52,027 bases of DNA from Chloroflexota bacterium (GTDB lineage Bacteria; Chloroflexota; Limnocylindria; P2-11E), in NCBI GenBank assembly GCA_028876375.1, contig JAGWSB010000006.1, positions 1 to 52,027 of the forward strand. Reading direction: 5' to 3'. The translations under genes and the position numbers were made by a program. A model generated the notes under the pieces. That model had not been told where the DNA came from and searched no databases. It saw only the letters and a list, made by a program, of their open reading frames with translations. Position 1 is the stretch's first letter; every line of letters begins with the position of its first letter. This document shows, in pieces, positions 7,504 through 15,686 of this stretch.

Positions 7504-9180
7504 ATGTCCGTGAAGCCGAGCGCGCCGTCCCTCGCGGGCGTCACGCCCTTCCCCCTCGAGTACGCCGCACGCTACCGCGCCCGAGGCTACTGGGAGGATC
7601 GGCCCCTCATCGCGCACTTCGAGGAGGTCTTCCGCCGGCACGCCGACCGCACCGCGGTCATCGACGGCGACCTCCACCTCACGTTCCGCGAGCTCGGCGA
7701 GCGCGCGCGGCGCGTCGGCCGGAACCTGCTCGACCTCGGGATCGGACCGCTCGACCGCATCCTCCTCCAGCTCCCGAACGGCATGGGCTTCGTCGACCTC
7801 TACTTCGGGCTGCAGACGATCGGCGCGATCCCCATCACCGCGCTCCCGTCGCACCGCTACCGCGAGGCGAGCCAGTTCGTGCGCCTCGCCGAGGCCGTCG
7901 CCACGGCGACGCCCCGCGCGGCGAAGGACTTCTCCTTCACCGAGATGGTCGCGCGCCTCCGCCGCGAGGTGCCTTCGCTGCGCCTCGCGTTCGTGGACGC
8001 CGACGCCGCGCCCGAAGGCTTCGTCCGGCTCGCGGACCTGGTCAGGCGCGAGCCGCGGCACACCGACGCGGACCTCGCGCGGATCCGGGAAGGGATCAAC
8101 GCGTGCGATCCGTGCGTTCTGCAGCTGTCGGGCGGCACGACGGGCGTACCCAAGCTCATCCCACGCACCCACAACGACTATCCCTTCAACTCGAAGCTCG
8201 CGGTCTCGGTGTGCGACGTCCACGAAGGCGACGTCCTGCTGGCGCCCATCCCGATCGCGCACAACCTTCCGCTGGCCTGTCCCGGGCTGCAGGGCTTCCT
8301 CTTCCAGGGCGCCGCGACCGTCCTCACCGGCGCGACGCGCGCCTCCGACGTGCTCCCGCTCATCGAGCGTCACCGCGTGACGCATCTCGAGGCCGTGCCC
8401 GCGCTCCTCATCTCCTGGCTGAACGACCCGCTCATCAGGGAGGTCGACCTCTCGTCGGTCCGCGTCATCCAGAGCGCGGCCCAGCGGACGCAGCCGGAGC
8501 TGAAGCTACGCGTCGAGCGCGCCTTCGCGAACGCGACGCTGCAGGAGAACTTCGGCATGACGGAGGGGCTGCTCATGTTCGTGCGCCTCGACGACCCGCC
8601 GGAGGTGCGCCTAGAGACCGTCGGCCGCCCCATCTGCCCCGACGACGAGGTCCGCCTCGTCGACGACGACGGCATCGACGTGGCGGACGGCGAGACGGGA
8701 GAGCTCCTCGCGCGCGGCCCGTACACGCTGCGCGGCTACTTCCGCGCTCCGGAGCACAACGAGCGCGCGTTCACCCCCGACGGCTTCTACCGCAGCGGCG
8801 ACCTCATGCGCCGCCACCCCTCCGGGAGCTACGTCGTGGAGGGCCGCAAGAAGGACGTCATCAACCGCGGCGGCGAGAAGATCAGCGCGGAAGAGGTCGA
8901 GAACCTCATCCTCGCGCACCCGGCGGTGCGCAACGTCGCGTGCGTGGCGATGCCGGACCCCGTCCTGGGCGAGCGGATGTGCGCGTGCGTCGTCCTGCAT
9001 CCCGGCGCATCGCTCACACTGGAGGAGCTCGTGCGGTACCTGCGCGCCGAGGAGATCCAGGTGCAGAAGCTCCCGGAGCGGCTCGAGATCGTGGGGTCGT
9101 TCCCGCTCTCGCCGATCGGGAAGGTGTCGAAGAAGGACCTCGCGGCCATGGTGGCGAAGAAGGTGGAGGCATCGTCGTGA
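7504..9180 (+). CDS. AMP-dependent synthetase/ligase, EntE/DhbE-like (aryl- or acyl-CoA ligase)
   Basis: A 558-residue member of the ANL superfamily. The opening (TPFPLEYAARYRARGYWEDRPL) closely follows the N-terminus of 2,3-dihydroxybenzoate-AMP ligases (EntE). Core motifs are LSGGTTGVPKLIPRTHND (P-loop), ENFGMTEGL, YRSGDL, GRKKDVINRGGEKI and the catalytic lysine in SPIGKVSKKDL. No carrier-protein or NRPS gene is nearby, and a thiolase overlaps its end. I therefore infer CoA activation of an aromatic or similar acid rather than siderophore synthesis. ATG 7504 is chosen; ATG 7468, overlapping the SDR gene and preceded by GGAGAG 12 nt upstream, is possible. Confidence 0.85.
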   Translation: MSVKPSAPSLAGVTPFPLEYAARYRARGYWEDRPLIAHFEEVFRRHADRTAVIDGDLHLTFRELGERARRVGRNLLDLGIGPLDRILLQLPNGMGFVDLYFGLQTIGAIPITALPSHRYREASQFVRLAEAVATATPRAAKDFSFTEMVARLRREVPSLRLAFVDADAAPEGFVRLADLVRREPRHTDADLARIREGINACDPCVLQLSGGTTGVPKLIPRTHNDYPFNSKLAVSVCDVHEGDVLLAPIPIAHNLPLACPGLQGFLFQGAATVLTGATRASDVLPLIERHRVTHLEAVPALLISWLNDPLIREVDLSSVRVIQSAAQRTQPELKLRVERAFANATLQENFGMTEGLLMFVRLDDPPEVRLETVGRPICPDDEVRLVDDDGIDVADGETGELLARGPYTLRGYFRAPEHNERAFTPDGFYRSGDLMRRHPSGSYVVEGRKKDVINRGGEKISAEEVENLILAHPAVRNVACVAMPDPVLGERMCACVVLHPGASLTLEELVRYLRAEEIQVQKLPERLEIVGSFPLSPIGKVSKKDLAAMVAKKVEASS

Positions 9181-10388
9181 CCCAAGACGCATTCATCTGT
9201 GACTACGTGCGCACCCCATTCGGGCGGTACGGCGGGATCCTCGCGCGGCAGCGCCCCGACGTCCTCGCGGCCCACGTCCTCCGGACGATCGTCGACCGCG
9301 CGAAGCTCGACCCGAAGACGATCGACGACGTGATCGTGGGCTGTACCAACCAGGCGGGCGAGGACAACCGCAACGTCGCGCGCATGGCGGTGCTCCTCGC
9401 CGACCTCCCCGTCGACGTGCCGGGCCAGACGGTGAACCGCCTGTGCGGATCGAGCCTGCAGGCCCTCGACTCCGCCGCGATGGCCATCTGGAGCGGCCAG
9501 GGGGACCTCTTCGTCGCGGGCGGCGTCGAGAGCATGACCCGCGCGCCGCTCGTCATGGGCAAGCCGGACAGCGCCTATCCGCGCGGCGGACCCGAGGTCT
9601 TCGATTCGACGATCGGCTGGCGCTTCACGCACCCGAAGATGCTCGCGGACAAGCACACCGCGTCGATGGGCGAGACGGCGGAGAACGTCGCCGAGCGCCG
9701 GCACATCGCGCGCGAGGACCAGGACGAGCTCGCCTACTGCACGCAGCAGAAGACGAAGCGCGCGATGGAGAACGGCCGGCTGGCGCAGGAGATCGTCGCG
9801 ACGCCGGTGCCGCAGCCGAAGGGTCCCGACGTCCTCGTGAGCGTCGACGAGCACCCGCGCCCGGAGACGACTCGCGAGCAGCTGGCGAAGCTCAAGCCCG
9901 CGTTCCGCCAGGGCGGCACCGTGACGGCCGGCAACGCCTCGGGCATCAACGACGGCGCGTCCGCGCTCCTGGTCGCTTCCGGCGAGCGCGCGAAGGCGCT
10001 GGGCCTGACGCCCATCGCCCGCGTGGTGAGCACGGCGGTGGCCGGCGTCCGCCCCGACGAGATGGGCCTCGGTCCCATCCCCGCGTCGCGCAAGGCGCTC
10101 GCGCGCGCCGGCCTCTCCGTCGACCTGATGGAGGTCGTCGAGCTCAACGAGGCGTTCGCCGCGCAGGCCATCGCCTGTCTCAACGAGCTGGGGATCGACT
10201 GGCGCGACGACGACCGCGTGAACCCCAGCGGCGGCGCGATCGCCCTCGGGCACCCGCTCGGCGCGTCGGGCGCGCGGCTCGCCGGCACGGCGGCGCTGCA
10301 GCTGCGGAACACGGGAAAGCGCTACGCGCTCGTGTCGATGTGCATCGGCGTCGGCCAGGGCATCGCGACGATCCTCGAGAGGGCCTAG
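9177..10388 (+). CDS. Thiolase (acetyl-CoA C-acyltransferase family)
   Basis: A 403-residue thiolase. GTG 9177 overlaps the ligase stop (GTGA) and has AGGTGGAGG upstream; the track ORF starts too early. The nucleophilic Cys is in NRLCGSSLQA (about residue 90), followed by NEAFAAQ, the catalytic His in ALGHPLGASGAR and the second Cys in SMCIGVGQG, so all catalytic residues are present. Such enzymes cleave 3-oxoacyl-CoA to acetyl-CoA at the end of aromatic or beta-oxidation pathways (PcaF/PaaJ-like) or run the reverse condensation. As the last gene of the operon it suggests the pathway ends in acetyl-CoA release. Its TAG shares the tetranucleotide CTAG with the stop of the convergent next gene. 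Confidence 0.92.
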   Translation: MTQDAFICDYVRTPFGRYGGILARQRPDVLAAHVLRTIVDRAKLDPKTIDDVIVGCTNQAGEDNRNVARMAVLLADLPVDVPGQTVNRLCGSSLQALDSAAMAIWSGQGDLFVAGGVESMTRAPLVMGKPDSAYPRGGPEVFDSTIGWRFTHPKMLADKHTASMGETAENVAERRHIAREDQDELAYCTQQKTKRAMENGRLAQEIVATPVPQPKGPDVLVSVDEHPRPETTREQLAKLKPAFRQGGTVTAGNASGINDGASALLVASGERAKALGLTPIARVVSTAVAGVRPDEMGLGPIPASRKALARAGLSVDLMEVVELNEAFAAQAIACLNELGIDWRDDDRVNPSGGAIALGHPLGASGARLAGTAALQLRNTGKRYALVSMCIGVGQGIATILERA

Positions 10389-10816
10389 AAGGGCCCGGCG
10401 AGCTCCGGCGGCGCGAAGAGCGACGCCGGATCCTGCCACCACTGCTCGGTGGCGGCCGCCTTCGCCTGCGCGAAGAGCGCGGCGAGCGTGTCCGGCGGCT
10501 GTCCGTCGGCGGCGACGGCGATGACGATCGCTCCGCGCTTCAGCGCGCCGGCGAAGCGGCGCCGCAGGTCCGCGGGCACGTTGCCGCCGGGGCGAAGGCG
10601 GCTGAGGAGCCCGTCGTTCCGATACGGCGTCCACGCTTCTTTCCCGGCGACGCGCTCCGCCAGGCCGCGGTCGCGCGCGACGATGGAGATGTCCTGCCAC
10701 CGGACGCCCGACGAGCGCAGCAGCTCGAGCGCCTCACGCGCCGCGGCCTGGTGAGGGAACGATGCCGCGACGACGACGCCGCCGGCCTCTTCCGAGAGAT
10801 ACGAGCTGACCGCCAC
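10385..10816 (-). CDS. Hypothetical protein, general-stress-protein-like fold possible
   Basis: A 143-residue protein starting at GTG 10816; the 573-aa track ORF is a read-through. The start is supported by TACGAT 6 nt upstream, the leaderless pattern seen elsewhere in this window. The N-terminus (GGVVVAASFPHQAAAREALELLRSSGV, then DISIVARD) resembles the repeated alpha/beta unit of YflT-type heat or general stress proteins, in which helices follow FxxxxEA-type motifs. The C-terminal third (AGALKRGAIVIAVAA) fits a second beta-alpha element. No catalytic motif is visible and the family call is tentative. It is convergent with the thiolase, with both stops inside one CTAG. Confidence 0.65.
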   Translation of the reverse strand: MAVSSYLSEEAGGVVVAASFPHQAAAREALELLRSSGVRWQDISIVARDRGLAERVAGKEAWTPYRNDGLLSRLRPGGNVPADLRRRFAGALKRGAIVIAVAADGQPPDTLAALFAQAKAAATEQWWQDPASLFAPPELAGPF

Positions 10817-10822
10817 CGCCTG

Positions 10823-10828
10823 ATCGTA
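10823..10828 (-). promoter_or_regulatory. Predicted -10 element TACGAT for a leaderless mRNA
   Basis: On the minus strand TACGAT is followed by 6 nt and then GTG 10816. No Shine-Dalgarno sequence is present. It is one of seven such elements in the window with the same 6-7 nt spacing. It lies between the stop of the phosphatase gene (10834) and the GTG. Confidence 0.5.
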
Positions 10829-10833
10829 TCGGG

Positions 10834-12090
10834 CTACGCGCGCCACACAAGGATGGGGATCTTCATCTCGTCCGGCGTCATGCCGCCGTGCGCGCCGCGG
10901 TGATGCACCGCCTGTCCTTCGACACGCTGGATCGTCGCGGCGTACGCGCCGCTGAGCATCGCGCACAGGTCGCCCACCCTCCGCCGCGCCGCGGACGCGT
11001 CGCCGCGGCCGAACAGGCCGGCCGCGATGGCCTCCTCGCGCTCCAAGAAGGTGAAGAGCCCGGGCCAGCGGCGCTCGAGGTACGCACGCACGTCGTCCGC
11101 GCGCTCGGTGTGGAAGAACGCGAGGCGCGGCTCGCCGGCCACCGGGTGCCGCAGGAGCGCGCGCAGCTCGGCGTCGCCGTCGAGGTCGACGAGGAGCGCG
11201 GGATCGACCTCGGCGTGGCCGTGATCGGCGGTGAGGATGACCAGCGTGTCGCCGGCCGGCCGTGTCGCGAGAGCGCGCTCGAGGGTGCGATCGACGAGCG
11301 CCGCCTCCATCGCGTGCTCGGCGCTGCGCGGCCCGTAGAGGTGGCCGGTCGTGTCGACCCCGGCCCAGTACGCGTACACGTACGCCAGGGCGCTCCCCCA
11401 CGGGCGCTGGTCGAGGAGCTGCCGCAGACGGACGCCCATCGTGCTCGGGAGGACGTAACCGACGTACTCCGCCTCGGCGGCGTGCATCCGCGTCATGGCC
11501 TCGTTGCGGAAGATCTCGGGCTCGATGACGTACGAGCGCGCGCCACGCTCTCGCAATCGGGCGTGGATCGAGGGCACGAGCCGATAGCGGACGGGATCGA
11601 TGCGGCCATCGTCGAAGTACGACCCGCGGCGGTGCACCGCCGGGCCCCACCGCAGCATCTGCGTCACCTGGCCGAACTCCTCGACCCAGCAGAAGTACGC
11701 GAGGTTCCCGTGCTCCTGCGGGGTGCGCCCGGTGTTGAGCGTCGTGATCGCCGCGGCGGTCGTGCTGGGGAAGATCGACGTCGCCTCGATCAGCTGCGCG
11801 CCGTCGCGCGCCCTCGCGCGCGCGACGAGCGACGCGAGGAACGGCATGTCGCCGCGCGCGGTGAGCCGCTCGAGCTGCGCGACGCCGAGGCCGTCGACGA
11901 GGATGACGACGACCTGCCGCGCGCCGTCGGCGAGCGTCGGGTCGAGGTCGCGCAGCGGCGGGATGTCTCGCTCCTCGCGCGCGCCGAGCGCGGCGAGCAC
12001 GGTGCCCGGGACGTTCGCCAGCCCCGCGCCGTCGTAGCTCGGCGGGAGCCAGCCCAGAGCGGCGAGCTGATCGCGCAGACCTTCGGCCAT
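10834..12090 (-). CDS. Alkaline-phosphatase-superfamily protein (nucleotide pyrophosphatase/phosphodiesterase type)
   Basis: A 418-residue metal-dependent phosphatase or phosphodiesterase without a signal peptide. The first metal Asp is in VVILVDGLG (about residue 66). The nucleophilic Thr is in SIFPSTTAAAITTLNTG (about 107). Further metal ligands are in AGVDTTGHLYG, LTADHGHAEVD and GAHGGMTPDEM. This order matches type I phosphodiesterase/nucleotide pyrophosphatases (PF01663). A conserved HGNLAYFCW segment suggests a distinct subgroup acting on an unknown cytoplasmic phosphodiester or phosphonate. It sits between the 143-residue gene and the YyaL-type gene, all on the minus strand, with a 52-bp gap upstream. 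Confidence 0.83.
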   Translation of the reverse strand: MAEGLRDQLAALGWLPPSYDGAGLANVPGTVLAALGAREERDIPPLRDLDPTLADGARQVVVILVDGLGVAQLERLTARGDMPFLASLVARARARDGAQLIEATSIFPSTTAAAITTLNTGRTPQEHGNLAYFCWVEEFGQVTQMLRWGPAVHRRGSYFDDGRIDPVRYRLVPSIHARLRERGARSYVIEPEIFRNEAMTRMHAAEAEYVGYVLPSTMGVRLRQLLDQRPWGSALAYVYAYWAGVDTTGHLYGPRSAEHAMEAALVDRTLERALATRPAGDTLVILTADHGHAEVDPALLVDLDGDAELRALLRHPVAGEPRLAFFHTERADDVRAYLERRWPGLFTFLEREEAIAAGLFGRGDASAARRRVGDLCAMLSGAYAATIQRVEGQAVHHRGAHGGMTPDEMKIPILVWRA

Positions 12091-12142
12091 CCGCGCAATG
12101 GTGCACGCGCGGGCGCTGGGCCGCCTCAGGGTCCGCGCAGTG

Positions 12143-13927
12143 CTACGCGCCGGAGAAGCGCTCCCTTATCCGCGCGAGCTCGCGCTGCAGCTCGCTCGGC
12201 TCGTGCAGCGGCGCCGAGCACACCGTCCCGACGCACACGTACGCGGCGGTCCGCTCCGGCGCGTAGCCGAGCGCGTCGAGACGCGCGCGATCGCGCGCGG
12301 GATCGAGGCGGCGCAGCGAGAGGGCCGGATCGTCCGCGCGACGGGCGACGGACCAGAGAGGAGCGGCGCCGTCGTCCTCGGGCCCCACGACGGACACGAC
12401 CGCCGGCTCGGCGAGCGCGCGCGCGACGGCGACCGCATACGAGCTCGCCTGCTGGCCCCACCGCCGGTAGCTCGGGACGAAGATCTCGAGCGCGCGCGCC
12501 GCGCTGTCGCGCCACGAGGCGTCGTCGGTGATCGCCGCGAGGCGAAGGAGCGCCTCCGCGGCGCTGGCGTTCTCCTCGATCGGCTTCTCGCGCGTCGTGA
12601 CCCGACCGACCTCGTCGCGCTCGGGCGCGTCGTAGAAGCCGCCGCCGGCTGCGTCCTCGAGCCTCTCCCGCATGCGCCGCGCGTAAAGGAGCGCGCCGTC
12701 GAGGGCGCTCGGCCAGCGCCCGGTCTCGTAGAGATCGAGCATCGCCGTGACGAGCGTCGCCGCGTCGGCGAGCAGCCCCGGCAAGCGCGGGCCGTCGCCG
12801 GCGTCGAAATGGTGGAGGTCGCCGCCGCTCACGAGCCTGTTCGCGACGGTGACGACGACGTCGTGCGCGCGGTCCTCGAGCGACGCGTCGCCGAGGGCGC
12901 GCGCCGCCGCGAGGTACGCGGACGCGGCGAGGCAGTTCCAGCTCGCGTACACGGTCCGGTCGACGTACGGCGCTCCGTGCCCCACGCGTGCCCGTGAGCC
13001 CAGTGAGTAGTAGTGCTCGTCCGCGTCCTGCGATCCGGCGAACGCCGCTCTCTCGGGACCTTCGGGAAGCCACAGCGTCGCGTCCATCCAACGCATGACG
13101 TCGCGCGCGACGGCGTCGTAGCCCGCGTCCGGGAAGGCGACGTGCGCCTCGCTGTAGATCCGCAGCAGCTCGGCGTTGTCCTCGAGCATCTTCTCGTAGT
13201 GCGGCACCTGCCACTGCCGCGTCGTCGCGTAGCGGAAGAAGCCGCCCTCGATGCGATCGTACATCCCGCCGCCGGCCATCGCGCCGAGCGTCTTCCGCAG
13301 CATCGCGGCGGCGTCGGCGCTCCCACGGCGGCGGTGCTCGTCGAGGAGGAAGCGCAAGACGCTCGGCTGCGGGAACTTCGGCTCTCTCCCGAATCCGCCG
13401 TACTCGGCGTCGTACTGCCCGCGCACGAGCGCGCCGACGCGCTCGACGATGTCGGGCGTGAGCGCGCCGCGCCGCTCCTCGGCGCGCGCGACGGCCTCCT
13501 TGTCGCGCGCCTCGGCGATCCGCGCGGCGAGCTCGTCGCGCCGGTCGCGCCACAGGTCGGCGACTTGCGCGAGGTACTGGCGCATCTGCTCCGGCGGGAT
13601 GTACGTGCCGCCGTGCAGGATCTCGCCCTGGGGAGCGAGGAACGCCGTCGTCGGCCAGCCGCCCAGGTTGTAGCGGCGGTTCACGTCGGGGCGGCGGTCG
13701 TTGTCGACGCGGATGGCCACGTAGCGCTCGTTGATCAGCCGGATGACCTCGTCGTCGCTGTAGGAGGTCTCGTCCATGACGTGGCACCAGTGGCACCACA
13801 CCGCGCTGATGCCAAGGAGGATCGGCTTGTCGGCCTCTTTCGCTTCGCGAAAGGCCTCGGGGGACCACTCGCGCCAATGGACGTCACCCGCTCGGTTCGG
13901 CCGGGGGGAGAAGTGAAAGGCCGCCAT
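12143..13927 (-). CDS. Thioredoxin-domain protein, YyaL/SPATA20 (DUF255) family
   Basis: A 594-residue protein. I use ATG 13927 (MAAFHFSPRPN), the conventional N-terminus, instead of the track's 13951. The N-terminal thioredoxin-like domain (residues about 15-130) has the redox motif WCHWCHVMDETSY and KPILLGISAVWCHW. The rest is an (alpha/alpha)6 glycosidase-like barrel typical of the family (EGGFFRYATTRQWQVPHYEKMLEDNA, then a long helical region). This two-domain architecture is conserved from bacteria to human SPATA20, but the biochemical role is not established. It is divergent from the IscA-type gene across a region with a perfect 12-bp palindrome. Confidence 0.9.
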   Translation of the reverse strand: MAAFHFSPRPNRAGDVHWREWSPEAFREAKEADKPILLGISAVWCHWCHVMDETSYSDDEVIRLINERYVAIRVDNDRRPDVNRRYNLGGWPTTAFLAPQGEILHGGTYIPPEQMRQYLAQVADLWRDRRDELAARIAEARDKEAVARAEERRGALTPDIVERVGALVRGQYDAEYGGFGREPKFPQPSVLRFLLDEHRRRGSADAAAMLRKTLGAMAGGGMYDRIEGGFFRYATTRQWQVPHYEKMLEDNAELLRIYSEAHVAFPDAGYDAVARDVMRWMDATLWLPEGPERAAFAGSQDADEHYYSLGSRARVGHGAPYVDRTVYASWNCLAASAYLAAARALGDASLEDRAHDVVVTVANRLVSGGDLHHFDAGDGPRLPGLLADAATLVTAMLDLYETGRWPSALDGALLYARRMRERLEDAAGGGFYDAPERDEVGRVTTREKPIEENASAAEALLRLAAITDDASWRDSAARALEIFVPSYRRWGQQASSYAVAVARALAEPAVVSVVGPEDDGAAPLWSVARRADDPALSLRRLDPARDRARLDALGYAPERTAAYVCVGTVCSAPLHEPSELQRELARIRERFSGA

Positions 13928-13950
13928 GCCCCAAGTCTCGCAGCACCGCA

Positions 13951-13962
13951 TCGGAGCTCCGA
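13951..13962. promoter_or_regulatory. Perfect 12-bp palindrome TCGGAGCTCCGA
   Basis: The palindrome lies in the 89-bp divergent region between the YyaL-type gene and the IscA-type gene. A -10-like TACGAT occurs at 13981-13986 on the plus strand, so the palindrome would cover roughly the -35 region of the IscA-type promoter. A regulatory role is inferred from position and symmetry only. Confidence 0.4.
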
Positions 13963-14016
13963 CCCATGGAGACCGGGCTGTACGATGGTCTTCCGGAACA
14001 TCCAGGAGGTGGCATT

Positions 14017-14415
14017 TTGGCGATCGAGCAGAACGAGCCGACGACCGAGCAGCCGCTCGTCGCGATGACGTCGCGGGCCAGCGACAAGCTCAAGGAGATC
14101 ATCGAGAAGCAGGGCCGCAGCGACCTCGCTCTGCGCGTCTACGTCACGCCCGGCGGGTGCTCCGGCTTTTCCTATGGGATGACGTTCGCGGAAGGCACCG
14201 AGGAGGGCGACGCCGTCGTCGACCAGGACGGCGTGCGCATCGTCGTCGATCCGATGAGCGCCATGTACCTCAAGGGATCCGAGATCGACTTCGTCGACGC
14301 GCTCATGGGCGGCGGGTTCGCGCTACGCAATCCGAACGCCGTCTCGAGCTGCGGCTGCGGCCAGTCCTTCAAGACGGCCGACCAGCAGGGCACCGCGAAG
14401 GCCTGCAACCACTAA
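14017..14415 (+). CDS. Iron-sulfur cluster assembly A-type carrier (IscA/ErpA/HesB family)
   Basis: A 132-residue A-type carrier that passes Fe-S clusters to apoproteins. The start is TTG 14017, because AGGAGGTGG (14004-14012) is ideally spaced before it; the track's ATG 13966 has no ribosome-binding site and would place that sequence inside the gene. The three conserved cysteines are present: TPGGCSGFSYGM and SSCGCGQSF. The core (LKEIIEKQGRSDLALRVYV) is typical. The N- and C-terminal tails are slightly longer than in IscA. No other Isc/Suf gene is nearby. It could serve the many Fe-S enzymes in this window, which is inference. A strong terminator follows. Confidence 0.92.
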   Translation: MAIEQNEPTTEQPLVAMTSRASDKLKEIIEKQGRSDLALRVYVTPGGCSGFSYGMTFAEGTEEGDAVVDQDGVRIVVDPMSAMYLKGSEIDFVDALMGGGFALRNPNAVSSCGCGQSFKTADQQGTAKACNH

Positions 14416-14422
14416 CGGCCCG

Positions 14423-14884
14423 CTAGGGCCGCGCTCGTCTCGAACGTGACAGGAGGGCCGCGGGAGCGGCCCTCCTGTTCTTGTCGGGGGCCCCGCCCTT
14501 GCGCGCCGTCGTCGCCTCCGGCCGCGGCGGCGCGACCTCGACGCCGCGGGGCGAGGGCGGCGCGGTCTCGACGCCGCTCGAGGCGGCGCGGCACGCCGCC
14601 GGAACGAGCGAGCGCACGAACTCGACGTCCTCGTCCGAGACCACGTGGAGCCAGCCGCTCTCGGCATCGAACGTCGGCCGCGCCTCGAAGCGCTGACGAT
14701 CCTTCTCGGAAAGCCAAAGACGCGCGCGCACGACGTTCGCGCGCACGTCGATCTGCCCGACGGCGCGCTCGGCCAAGAGGAAGGCCTGCCCGGTGACCGT
14801 CTTGCGCTCGCGCATGTCCTTGCCGCCGGCGAGGAAGGCCTCGCGCAGCGCGTTGGCGAGCGCCGCGACGTCGGCACGGTCCAC
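14423..14884 (-). CDS. Hypothetical protein with disordered C-terminal tail
   Basis: A 153-residue ORF starting at GTG 14884. TAGACT stands 6 nt upstream of the start, matching the leaderless pattern. Residues 1-95 look like a compact alpha/beta domain (LREAFLAGGKDMRERKT, GQIDVRANVVRARLWLSEKDRQRFEARP, SGWLHVVSDEDVEFVRSLV) resembling small MmcQ/YjbR- or TfoX-like folds. From about residue 100 it is Pro/Ala/Arg-rich and probably disordered. The last codons run through the IscA-gene terminator. I do not recognise a family. If it is not real, 14486-14968 would be an empty 480-bp stretch. Confidence 0.55.
   Translation of the reverse strand: MDRADVAALANALREAFLAGGKDMRERKTVTGQAFLLAERAVGQIDVRANVVRARLWLSEKDRQRFEARPTFDAESGWLHVVSDEDVEFVRSLVPAACRAASSGVETAPPSPRGVEVAPPRPEATTARKGGAPDKNRRAAPAALLSRSRRARP
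14449..14485 (+). terminator. Intrinsic terminator of the IscA-type gene
   Basis: A perfect 13-bp stem (ACAGGAGGGCCGC, 14449-14461, with GCGGCCCTCCTGT, 14466-14478) closes a GGGA loop and is followed by TCTTGTC. It starts 34 nt after the IscA-type stop. The hairpin also lies within the last codons of the convergent gene at 14423-14884. Confidence 0.82.
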
Positions 14885-14890
14885 CGTCGC

Positions 14891-14896
14891 AGTCTA
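14891..14896 (-). promoter_or_regulatory. Predicted -10 element TAGACT for a leaderless mRNA
   Basis: Minus-strand TAGACT lies 6 nt before GTG 14884, with no Shine-Dalgarno sequence. It supports the reality of the hypothetical gene and follows the same spacing as the other six elements. Confidence 0.5.
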
Positions 14897-14968
14897 TGCA
14901 CGGCCACTCGCGACACGCCCGCGGGGTGCGCGGGCTTGCGCCATGCCGTATCATCCCTCGTACAGCGT

Positions 14969-15673
14969 ATGGCCAGCAGTACGTTCCGCAGCAGCACGTT
15001 CCGCGTCGTGCCCGCGGTCGACAAGGCCGCCCGCCTCTTAGCGGAGCTTTCGACGCCCGAGCCCCTCGGCGTCTCGGAGCTCGCGCGCCGCATCGGCGCG
15101 TCGAAGGGCACCGTCCGCGACATCCTCATGACCCTCACCATGCACGGCCTCATCGAGCGCGACGAGGACGCCCGGTTCCGCATCCCGTCGCGCGACCTCG
15201 TGTCCCTCGCGGGCCCGCGCCTGACGGCGCTGATGAACGAGACGGGGCAGACCGTCATCCTCGGCGTCGTGCGCGACGGACGGCTCGAGATCGCGGCGCG
15301 CTCCGAGCCCGCCTCCGACCTGCACGTCACCGCGCCGCTGGGTCGCCGCCTGCCGCTCGACGCGGGCGCCCACGCGAAGGTGCTCTCCGGCGCCGAGCCG
15401 ATCGGCTACGACGACGAGGAGTACCTCCCCGGGGTGCGCGCGACGGCGGCGCCGATCGTCGACGCGCGCGGCCACTACGTCGCCGCGCTGCTCGTCGTCG
15501 GCCTGAAGGACAGCCTCGACCTGCGCACGCTGCGCCGCATCGGCGAGCGCTGCGCGCAAGTCGCGAGCGAGCTCTCGCGGAGCATCCAAGGTCCGGACGG
15601 GCAGCGAGCCCGATCCGGCTCTGCCGGTCGGGCGAGCGTACCGACTATGCACGCGGCGCAGCCGCGAGCCTGA
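14969..15673 (+). CDS. IclR-type transcriptional regulator with shortened effector domain
   Basis: A 234-residue regulator; ATG 14969 is chosen inside the over-long track ORF. The winged HTH spans about residues 8-70 (VPAVDKAARLLAELS, LGVSELARRIGASKGTVRDILMTL), typical of IclR. The effector domain begins with ETGQTVILGVVRDGRLEI and ends DDEEYLPGVRATAAPIVDARGHYVAALL. The stretch between AKVLSGAEP and DDEEYLPG is nearly absent, whereas canonical IclR proteins have some 40-50 residues there, so part of the ligand pocket seems deleted. It lies 13 nt upstream of the molybdenum hydroxylase triad on the same strand and probably controls it. IclR proteins often regulate aromatic-acid catabolism. Confidence 0.82.
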   Translation: MASSTFRSSTFRVVPAVDKAARLLAELSTPEPLGVSELARRIGASKGTVRDILMTLTMHGLIERDEDARFRIPSRDLVSLAGPRLTALMNETGQTVILGVVRDGRLEIAARSEPASDLHVTAPLGRRLPLDAGAHAKVLSGAEPIGYDDEEYLPGVRATAAPIVDARGHYVAALLVVGLKDSLDLRTLRRIGERCAQVASELSRSIQGPDGQRARSGSAGRASVPTMHAAQPRA

Positions 15674-15686
15674 GAGGGGAGACCGC

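Noticed and set aside
7504-9180. Siderophore biosynthesis (EntE) gene
   Set aside because: No isochorismate, carrier-protein or NRPS gene is nearby; a thiolase and SDR are coupled to it, which fits CoA-ligase chemistry in catabolism.
12126-13877. 583-aa minus-strand ORF parallel to the YyaL-type gene
   Set aside because: It is another frame of the same strand; the 12143-13927 frame carries the WCHWCH motif and family sequence throughout.
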